From assembly GCF_021023085.1 (NCBI RefSeq), contig NZ_PGCK01000001.1:297851-361850 (forward strand): a DNA stretch of 64,000 nt. Direction: 5' to 3'. Source of the stretch: Methanooceanicella nereidis. Its GTDB lineage: Archaea; Halobacteriota; Methanocellia; Methanocellales; Methanocellaceae. Below are positions 57,763 to 64,000 of the stretch, in pieces. The notes below the pieces were generated by a model, which made no database searches, was not told where the DNA came from, and was given only the letters and a program-made list of their open reading frames with translations. The translations under genes and the position numbers were made by a program. The first letter of the stretch is position 1; each line of letters begins with the position of its first letter.

Positions 57763-57927
57763 TCACCCCTCTACCTTTTCAAATAAGCTTTTATCCGCAC
57801 CGCATACCGGACATACCCAGTCGTCAGGGAGGTCTTCGAATGCCGTTCCCGGCTCAATGCCGCTGTCAGGGTCTCCCACAGCAGGGTCATAGATATACTG
57901 GCATAGAGTGCATATCCAACTATCCAA
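57763..57927 (-). CDS. Rubredoxin (second tandem copy)
   Basis: A 54-aa rubredoxin with [20 protein letters not shown] and [16 protein letters not shown], very similar to its neighbour. I chose the TTG at 57927 because GGAGG lies 7 bases upstream. It is the first gene of the pair, with an A/T-rich promoter region at about 57940-57990. The two copies differ at many positions, so the duplication is not recent. Confidence 0.94.
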   Translation of the reverse strand: MDSWICTLCQYIYDPAVGDPDSGIEPGTAFEDLPDDWVCPVCGADKSLFEKVEG

Positions 57928-58061
57928 GTTTTATCCTCCGCATCATTAAATATTATATAATTTTATTTTAATAAGTTATATTTTTTATCGGTGAAAAGCT
58001 TATGGGCGTACTATCAAGCAATGGGAAACTATTTTGTTAATAAGGTAGTTATTAGGAGAAT

Positions 58062-58187
58062 ATGGCAAAGAAAAGTTCGCGACCAAAGGCCAAGCAGGGA
58101 AAAATTGACGACAGGACAAGGTGGATACTCATCGCGGCTGCCGTGATCAGCTTCGCAGGAACGTCCTATTTGATCCTGAGCGCATAA
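58062..58187 (+). CDS. Small single-span membrane protein
   Basis: A 41-aa protein with a basic N-terminus (MAKKSSRPKAKQGKIDDRTR) and one membrane segment (WILIAAAVISFAGTSYLILS). AGGAG lies 4-8 bases before the ATG. It could be a small membrane subunit, but no family or partner is recognised. It precedes the 58277 gene by 89 bp. Confidence 0.65.
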   Translation: MAKKSSRPKAKQGKIDDRTRWILIAAAVISFAGTSYLILSA

Positions 58188-58276
58188 TTGGATGGTCAGG
58201 CTATAAAGTCCATATGTATGGTCATTTATTCTTCAATGCTCATGGATACAACGTCGCGTGATGGGGAGGGAATATT

Positions 58277-58633
58277 TTGAGAGACTGGGATGTCTGGCAA
58301 AAACATGTAAATTATAACACAATAATCGGACTGGCATGTGAGATCCCTGAAGACACGATAGAGTTGCTCGAGAAAGTGGGGTTCATAGTTGATGACGGCT
58401 CAAAGCCGCCGGTAAAGGCGGGGCAGCTTTTCCTGTTACATGTAAGGGACCTGGATAAAAAATATTACTGGAAAAAATACGAAGAGTATAAGAATAAATA
58501 CGGCGGCGAAGAACCCAGGCCTGTCCACATCGAAGAAATGCCCGAACTTATCATCAGGTTCCTCGGCAATGCGAAATTTGAGCAGTGCATCGACATTGCT
58601 AATTATACGCTAAAAGTCCTTGGAGAGAATTAA
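58277..58633 (+). CDS. Hypothetical protein
   Basis: A 118-aa soluble protein that I do not recognise (MRDWDVWQKHVNYNTIIGLA). It has a lysine-rich middle (DKKYYWKKYEEYKNKYGGEE) and no membrane segment. The start is TTG 58277 with GGGGAGGG upstream. The composition and codon use resemble its neighbours, so it is probably real. Confidence 0.68.
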   Translation: MRDWDVWQKHVNYNTIIGLACEIPEDTIELLEKVGFIVDDGSKPPVKAGQLFLLHVRDLDKKYYWKKYEEYKNKYGGEEPRPVHIEEMPELIIRFLGNAKFEQCIDIANYTLKVLGEN

Positions 58634-58700
58634 TACTCTCCGGCAATGATCTTTTTATAATTTTGTTTTACGCGGAGGAGCCCGGGCTTCCGGCGGAGGC

Positions 58701-59027
58701 TTACGATAACAGGTAGGATATTGTGGCTATGGCTATATCGATAACGACTATGAAGAACAATATCATAAAGCCCCACTCGAATACGCGGCTTGTGATGACA
58801 TTACTGAATATCAGGGTCACTATCATCAATGGTATCAATATCAGCATGGAATATCCCGAAATGCCAAATATCCATTGAGCCGTGGTCTCGCCCTCATACT
58901 GCACGATATTATCTGCAAGGCCGGTGACACCGAAATACGCCATCAGCACACAAAAAAACGCTATAGATATTACCGATAGCCATAAAAAGACATCATAATA
59001 GATCTGCTTGTTCACCATAGTATTCAC
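58701..59027 (-). CDS. Small membrane protein, hypothetical
   Basis: A 108-aa protein with three membrane segments (VFLWLSVISIAFFCVLMAYF, YSMLILIPLMIVTLIF and GFMILFFIVVIDIAIATISY). No motif I recognise. It is divergent from the secreted protein gene at 59386; the A/T-rich spacer between them holds the direct repeat at 59145-59270. Confidence 0.72.
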   Translation of the reverse strand: MNTMVNKQIYYDVFLWLSVISIAFFCVLMAYFGVTGLADNIVQYEGETTAQWIFGISGYSMLILIPLMIVTLIFSNVITSRVFEWGFMILFFIVVIDIAIATISYLLS

Positions 59028-59144
59028 GCGGCTTTTCGATACAGGAACGTAAAATTATTTTCCGTTCAATCATCATATATTTTCTCCGGATATATCTATT
59101 TCCCGGGCGTTTAGTATACATGTAAAAAATCAAATATCACTTAT

Positions 59145-59270
59145 AAAATAACTTATTTTTACATAATACATGCATTTAAAGGTCTATTACATAATATAAA
59201 AGCCAATTATTGACATATTTATCCCATAATGGCCATTTTCATTTTATCATCTAAAAATAACTTATTTTTA
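59145..59270. promoter_or_regulatory. 17-bp direct repeat, possible regulator sites
   Basis: AAAATAACTTATTTTTA occurs at 59145-59161 and again at 59254-59270. The 15-bp core is almost a palindrome (AAAATAA/TTATTTT). It lies between divergent genes and upstream of the secreted paralogues. The rest of 59028-59385 is strongly A/T-rich without a gene. Confidence 0.5.
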
Positions 59271-59385
59271 ATCCATAAAATAAAAATTAATCGAAAATTT
59301 GACTTTAAATGTATCAATGTTTAATAATATGGTGCTTATACTACTTTATAGTGGGTATAGTTCAGTAACGTTGAGGAGGGTATAA

Positions 59386-60282
59386 ATGGGTGATTTGAAA
59401 AGGCTATTGGTCACCATAGCTTTAGTGTACCTTTTTGTGACTATCACGCCTTTGGCTGCGATGGCAAGGCTGGAACTGGCGGGAGAGATAAGAGCATTTG
59501 ATGTTATCGCAGGCAATCAGGCGATGTTCAACAAGCCCGCTATCACCCTTTTTCACCAGCAGACCCTTGCCACTAACGATAAAGAGGCCCTCAGCATATC
59601 TTTTTCGGATATACCCGCGGATGAGGATGCACAGGCAAGCTGTACCGACCTTGCCTACCCTAATATCATCCAGAATTCAGAGGGATCGATGGCAGCGACC
59701 AGCACAGGCGGTATTTTTGTTAACTGGAACTATGTGGACTTTATCAATAACGGGGGAGGCATATTAAGCTCCGATGCGACCGCATGTCACCCGTTCGCTT
59801 CCGATGTGCCGGTAGGATCAAATCTCTGGTTCCCGTACTTGAGAACGATGGAACCGGAACAGATCAAGCCTGATCAGTCGATGCTATATGATAACCCCGG
59901 CAGTAAGTCCATAAAAATGGTATTTGATCCGACCATAGGTAATACTTTCAAGCCGATAACTGCCGTATCCGGCTGTGAAGCGGGTCCCTTCGGCACATGT
60001 GCTATGCGCCTTGAAGATAAGACCATATGCGAATTCATAGGAGGCTGCGGCCGCGAACAAATAGGCAACATGTCCGCGCTCGAAAGAATGTGGTGGAACG
60101 CGCATGCCGGCAGCAGGATGGACATCGCATATAAGGGCAATATGTCCTTACCCACGCAGTTAGCTCCGCTGGAAGACCCGTATAAGATAATACCGCACGG
60201 CAATCATACTAAGATCCTTACATGTGCGCTTAACATGACAAAGCCCGGTAAAAAATTACCGACAAAATTGTGGGATATATGA
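59386..60282 (+). CDS. Secreted protein, paralogue 1 of a tandem pair
   Basis: A 298-aa protein with a signal peptide (residues 1-24) and a mature, cysteine-containing domain. It is unknown, but clearly related to the next gene: shared stretches include EIRAFDVIAGNQ, FHQQTLATNDKEAL, LERMWWNAHAGSR, LAPLEDPYKII and LPTKLWDI at the end. Mature cysteines near residues 84, 126 and 205-224 may form disulfides. GAGGAGGG five bases before the ATG gives a strong ribosome-binding site. No membrane anchor is visible, so it may be released or surface-associated. Confidence 0.78.
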   Translation: MGDLKRLLVTIALVYLFVTITPLAAMARLELAGEIRAFDVIAGNQAMFNKPAITLFHQQTLATNDKEALSISFSDIPADEDAQASCTDLAYPNIIQNSEGSMAATSTGGIFVNWNYVDFINNGGGILSSDATACHPFASDVPVGSNLWFPYLRTMEPEQIKPDQSMLYDNPGSKSIKMVFDPTIGNTFKPITAVSGCEAGPFGTCAMRLEDKTICEFIGGCGREQIGNMSALERMWWNAHAGSRMDIAYKGNMSLPTQLAPLEDPYKIIPHGNHTKILTCALNMTKPGKKLPTKLWDI

Positions 60283-60373
60283 GCCATGAGCAGGATGGGT
60301 CCCGCTTTAAGATTTTATAAAAAATTGTCATGGTTAATGTATGCAAAATAGAATACATGAAGGTGCAACGATT

Positions 60374-61381
60374 ATGGTTAAGATGATCAAAGGTCTGATG
60401 ATAATCATTTCATTCATTTTAATCATAAATCAGTTTATGAGCTTAACGGCATTTGCACGCACTGACCAGGCATTCGAGGTAAGGAGCATGGATGTGGTCC
60501 TTGGGGGCGAGTGCCACAGGACAAGCCCTTCACAGACTCTTTTTCATCGCCAGGTGCTTCAGGAGACGAACAAGGACGCGCTTGTGATAGATTATTCAGA
60601 GGATTTTCCCCTGAAAGATAGCGGGTGTTCAAACAATATCATCCTTCCGAACGCCGTCCAGACATCTGACGAGTCGATAGCGGCCGAGCAGTGCGGGTTT
60701 TACCGCGCCAACTTCTGCTACTGCGCGTTCACTAACATAGGGTCGATCTGCATAGGCGGATGCGCTGCTCCCGGCCAGGGCGTCAGTTCAGGACAAATGA
60801 TCGGTTCGGGCATAATTTATCCATATATGATACCCATCAGGTCGGATATGTTCAGTATGATGGCCGCTCCGGATGTTACAGGCCCTGCTTTCGATAAGAT
60901 TGAAGGGATCGTGCCGGACCGGACAGGTATCAATGCCACCGGATCGAATATCACCGGACAAGATGCCCCCGTTTTTAACGACACAGCCTTTGCACCGGCA
61001 GTGTCGATGGACATGGGCTCTTTAGACGTGTCCTTTAAGGCAGGGAATAACACCACGAGTGAAAATAAAACACAGCCGGAGAAACCGGTTAAGCCGGAAT
61101 CAGGGAAGTTCGAGGTCCCCAGCCCTTACCAGAAATATGAAAAGGCGACAAGCGAAGAGATAGCGGGCATGAACGGACTGGAAAGAATGTTCCGTAATTC
61201 CCATGTCGGCAGTAACCTTTATAGAGCCGGTATCGGGACCGTCGCAGGACCGGTATGGATAGCCCCGGTCGAAGACCCGTGGGTACTGATCAAACCGTTT
61301 AACAGGACCATAGTGTATAAAGATACGCTGGGCATGACAAAGCAGGGTACGGTGCTCACGAGAAAGTTCTGGGACCTGTAA
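60374..61381 (+). CDS. Secreted protein, paralogue 2 of a tandem pair
   Basis: A 335-aa protein with a signal peptide (MVKMIKGLMIIISFILIINQ) taken from the ATG at 60374, where AAGGTG lies upstream; an in-frame ATG at 60341 adds 11 residues. It matches its neighbour in EVRSMDVVLGG, TLFHRQVLQETNKDAL, LERMFRNSHVGSN, IAPVEDPWVLIK and FWDL. It has more cysteines (FCYCAFTNIGSICIGGCA) and an inserted low-complexity region around residues 165-250. The family is unknown to me. Confidence 0.75.
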   Translation: MVKMIKGLMIIISFILIINQFMSLTAFARTDQAFEVRSMDVVLGGECHRTSPSQTLFHRQVLQETNKDALVIDYSEDFPLKDSGCSNNIILPNAVQTSDESIAAEQCGFYRANFCYCAFTNIGSICIGGCAAPGQGVSSGQMIGSGIIYPYMIPIRSDMFSMMAAPDVTGPAFDKIEGIVPDRTGINATGSNITGQDAPVFNDTAFAPAVSMDMGSLDVSFKAGNNTTSENKTQPEKPVKPESGKFEVPSPYQKYEKATSEEIAGMNGLERMFRNSHVGSNLYRAGIGTVAGPVWIAPVEDPWVLIKPFNRTIVYKDTLGMTKQGTVLTRKFWDL

Positions 61382-61675
61382 TATTTCCTTTAAACTTTAA
61401 CCCGTTTGTGCCGGGTCATTTCATTATCCGGGATGTTATTCTATAGCTTTAAAAAAGATTTGTGTATCCCGCCTGTCATACATAAGTTAAAAGGTATCAT
61501 GTACTCGTGATAAGATCATGGGTTAGGTTATCGGGCATCTGAGGCGCTAAACTAGAATATTTAAGCCGTTAAGACAATCAGTATCAACCAGAAGTGACGT
61601 GCCAAAAAAGGAAATATGAAAAAACGAAAATTGTGTTTTATCTTATAGCTGTCTGCCGGAAAATTAAAATAAATG

Positions 61676-62278
61676 TCAGGCCTGGCCAGCCTTCGACGCT
61701 TTGCCCGTTTTTTTAGACTGCTTGATATTGACCGGGACATAGACGAAAGCCAGCAATATCATTAACGTCAGAACAAAGAAGTACATCGGGTTCATGCGCA
61801 TGTCGAACAGTAGCCATAGTGTCGGGAAGATAGTCGCCAGTATGACAAAATCGATTCCCGTCAACATCAATGCTGTCTTGAAGTCCTGAAGCATCGCCAC
61901 CACGAAGAAGCATCCCAGAAGCAGCCACATACACTGCACATATGATATCAGCGATAAAGACGGTAGAACATCAAGAGGTACGCCAAAGAAGTACATGATG
62001 ACCATAAAGACTAACAGCAGGGTAATACTTATCAGTTCCAGTCCTATGGAGGCCAGTATCGAAGAAGAAGGCCTGGCCGTCTTCTTTGCCGGCCTTTTTA
62101 CAGGAGCGGCCTTTTTAGATATCGCAGGCCTGGCCGGGGCCTGAACAGGCTTTGATACGGGACCGACATCGATATCCTGCGGAGAGGGCAGGTCCAGAGA
62201 TAGATCGGGAGCCGGTAAATCGAGATCTCCCGCGGACATATCAAGGCCGATGTCAGGTAAGTCATTATTTGATGCCAT
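61676..62278 (-). CDS. Membrane protein with proline/aspartate-rich N-terminus
   Basis: A 200-aa protein from ATG 62278. The first 70 residues are low-complexity and soluble (MASNNDLPDIGLDMSAGDLD, then lysine/proline/alanine-rich). Residues about 72-190 form four membrane segments (LELISITLLLVFMVIMYFFG and others). A basic C-terminus follows. I do not recognise the family. The longer frame to 62344 lacks a ribosome-binding site; GGTG lies before the chosen ATG. The gene is monocistronic. Confidence 0.75.
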   Translation of the reverse strand: MASNNDLPDIGLDMSAGDLDLPAPDLSLDLPSPQDIDVGPVSKPVQAPARPAISKKAAPVKRPAKKTARPSSSILASIGLELISITLLLVFMVIMYFFGVPLDVLPSLSLISYVQCMWLLLGCFFVVAMLQDFKTALMLTGIDFVILATIFPTLWLLFDMRMNPMYFFVLTLMILLAFVYVPVNIKQSKKTGKASKAGQA

Positions 62279-62484
62279 AGTCACACCATTATAAACATCA
62301 TTACGTTCGTCTTTTTGAACAAAATGGCCTGAGCCATTGGACAATTATTACTGTTTGTCCAATACCTATAGGTTAAGCCATATTTATAAATATTTAGGAG
62401 CAATAATGGAAATAAATTGTTAAAATTAAAAAATAGTAATTTTAAAAGGATAATTTCAATTCCAGAATTAAAAAAATGAAAATA

Positions 62485-63066
62485 TCAGCTATTTAGTTTA
62501 TCAAGGACGTTAGCCCTTAGGATACATTTTCTGGCCTCTTCTTCCATGCCCAGTCCATGAAGTATGACTGCCTTGTTCATAAGAGCATCGGAATAACGCT
62601 TATCGAGTGCTATTGCCTGATCGATGAATTTAAGGGCCTCTTCATCCCTGCCAAGCCCGTAAAGCACGATGCCTTTATTGTTCAATGCTTCCTTATCCTT
62701 CGGGTTGATCTTTAACATCATATCAAAGCATTCTATAGCTTTTTGATGTTCTCCGAGGTTCACAAGCATCATACCCTTATAGTTTATGGCACTGCGGTAT
62801 TCGGGCATGATCTCGATGACCTCATCAAGAAGCTTCAAGGGCTCGTCAAAATCGCTTGCGTCTGATTCGCCCGCCTCCCTTTTTTGCACGGCCGCCTCAA
62901 ATTTTTTTACGGCCACATTAAACATATCGCGGACCTTAACTGCGATCTCCTCGACACTTGCATCCTTCGCTATGCCTGTCTTTTTATCTGCCGGCTTTTT
63001 TATCTCCTTAGATCTTGCCGGTTTTTTCTTAACATCACTATCCTTGCTCACGGACTTTTTAACCAT
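62485..63066 (-). CDS. TPR-repeat protein
   Basis: A 193-aa protein. The first 40 residues are lysine-rich (MVKKSVSKDSDVKKKPARSK), followed by three TPR motifs such as YRSAINYKGMMLVNLGEHQK and NNKGIVLYGLGRDEEALKFI. TPR solenoids mediate protein contacts. No membrane segment or catalytic motif. The MBL-fold gene lies 55 bp upstream on the same strand, and they may share a transcript. Confidence 0.88.
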   Translation of the reverse strand: MVKKSVSKDSDVKKKPARSKEIKKPADKKTGIAKDASVEEIAVKVRDMFNVAVKKFEAAVQKREAGESDASDFDEPLKLLDEVIEIMPEYRSAINYKGMMLVNLGEHQKAIECFDMMLKINPKDKEALNNKGIVLYGLGRDEEALKFIDQAIALDKRYSDALMNKAVILHGLGMEEEARKCILRANVLDKLNS

Positions 63067-63121
63067 CGCTATCCCTCGATAAAACAGAAACTATGTAGTA
63101 GCCGATTGCCTATAAAGCTTA

Positions 63122-64000
63122 TCAGACGTCACCGGTAAAGTTGGACAGGCTTAAATGCCTCTTTTTTAATGGCGCCGCCTCGATATCCAGCTTATCCCTG
63201 ATGTCGCGCGCGAACTCCTTATCGAACCCGTGTAAGGTAAACACAAGGTCTGGACTTACTTTTTCGACAAAGCCGATCAGCTCGGAGTAATCCGCATGGT
63301 CCGATAGCGGAAATGCCCTGTCGACCCTCATCGCATATTTATGCCCGTCATCAAGGGCCCAGCCCGAAACTGACGCAGACTTTGCCCCGGCCTTAAAGAT
63401 CTTTTTGATCTCCGGCGAGTTCCTGGAACCGGATGGAGCCACCACTACATCTGGCCCTTTAAGGTCTTCAGGCAATGGCATCGCAGAGATGTCAAGATCG
63501 AACTTACCGAGTGTCCGGTTGATCTCAATAACGGACCTGGACGCATAAACAGTATATCCCGACAGTGCGCTGATGACTTCCTGGGCTTTACCGAAGGAAT
63601 AGGCATAGATGATAGAGTTCAGCCCTCTCGCAGCGTTATCGTCTATCCAGTCCTTTATTTCGCCGAACACTTCTTCAGTGGGCGGAAAAACATATTTTTC
63701 CCTTCCGAATGTCGATTCCATTATGAGGACATCGGCCTTAACGGGCTTTGCGCCATCGGAAAAATACTTTTTTCTCGTATTAAAGTCCCCGGTATAAAGG
63801 ATCCTTTTATCCCCGTTTATCAAGAACATGGACGATCCGGGGACATGCCCGGAATCATGCAGCGTGACGGTTTCACAGGAACATGGGCCGCATGGAATAC
63901 TTGAGCCAGTCCTTGCCTCTATCAGAGACCGGGTGATATCGGAACAGATTATCGCAGGGGAGTTAAATGAGGACGGCACGTGGTCAAAATGAGCATGTGA
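63122..64000 (-). CDS. MBL-fold exonuclease-like protein (N-terminus outside window)
   Basis: A metallo-beta-lactamase-fold hydrolase; 292 codons are visible. The metal motif HAHFDH is cut by the window edge (residues SHAHFDHVP at the right end). Further ligands are TLHDSGHVPGS, LYTGDFNTR and FPLSDHADY, and the beta-CASP-like end has TLHGFDKEFA. It resembles the archaeal mRNA 3'-end processing or ligase-associated exonuclease group. The N-terminus is missing. It lies upstream of the TPR gene on the same strand. Confidence 0.85.
   Translation of the reverse strand, partial: SHAHFDHVPSSFNSPAIICSDITRSLIEARTGSSIPCGPCSCETVTLHDSGHVPGSSMFLINGDKRILYTGDFNTRKKYFSDGAKPVKADVLIMESTFGREKYVFPPTEEVFGEIKDWIDDNAARGLNSIIYAYSFGKAQEVISALSGYTVYASRSVIEINRTLGKFDLDISAMPLPEDLKGPDVVVAPSGSRNSPEIKKIFKAGAKSASVSGWALDDGHKYAMRVDRAFPLSDHADYSELIGFVEKVSPDLVFTLHGFDKEFARDIRDKLDIEAAPLKKRHLSLSNFTGDV

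Overview
The window is archaeal chromosome from a methanogen. Signs of this are archaeal information genes (S3Ae, PCNA, PriL, TFS, Nob1, a GAN/RecJ-like DHH nuclease, an archaeal NMN adenylyltransferase), SepCysS for tRNA-dependent cysteine synthesis (mostly a methanogen trait), a methanogen-type ACT/DUF5612 protein, and A/T-rich TATA promoters with short or no leaders. The mix of iscSU genes, SMC-ScpA-ScpB, DUF2206 membrane proteins and large PAS/Cache signalling proteins suggests Methanomicrobia, probably near Methanocellales. That placement is inferred from gene content. Genes are dense on both strands. No ribosomal RNA, CRISPR array, transposase or prophage was seen.

Layout. 1-5160: minus-strand condensin operon (coiled-coil protein, smc, scpA, scpB). 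5291-5562: intergenic repeat. 5569-12008: Tat lipoprotein DUF3160, an MtnA-like isomerase with the DUF5612 protein, a membrane-anchored surface protein, SepCysS. 12120-12490: repeat cluster. 12741-16681: HEAT-repeat protein coupled to a REC-PAS-PAS-GGDEF-HD-GYP protein, an unusual domain set for an archaeon. 16832-18395: cysteine desulfurase and IscU. 18541-25147: S3Ae, a GC-rich structured spacer, XPD-like helicase, several small proteins, Nob1 and a GfcR-like protein. 25248-34839: cell-surface/glycan island (secreted toroid-like protein, three glycosyltransferases, DUF2206 protein, flippase). 34927-41155: housekeeping genes, including a Nudix-TFS-pcn group followed by priL. 41164-42269: flavodoxin and TetR with a likely operator. 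42451-43290: about 1 kb without genes, holding a 547-bp imperfect giant inverted repeat. 43379-53875: GAN/RecJ-like protein, tRNA-Val, CDF transporter, SemiSWEET, a histidine kinase, DUF457 protein, topoisomerase I. 54240-56654: PadR-ABC module with a nested operator. 56727-64000: RNase H-like protein, two rubredoxins, small membrane proteins, two tandem secreted paralogues, a TPR protein and an MBL-fold exonuclease cut by the window edge.

How genes work together. The SMC operon covers chromosome organisation; TFS, PCNA, PriL, topoisomerase I and the GAN-like protein cover transcription and replication; IscS/IscU and SepCysS share sulfur metabolism. The 25-35 kb island reads as an envelope glycan locus, and two of its plus-strand genes share an identical 14-bp promoter core. 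The most unusual items are the giant inverted repeat and its surrounding repeat family, the GGDEF/HD-GYP protein, the coiled-coil gene heading the smc operon, the GC-rich structured spacer at 19.5 kb, and the secreted paralogue pair.
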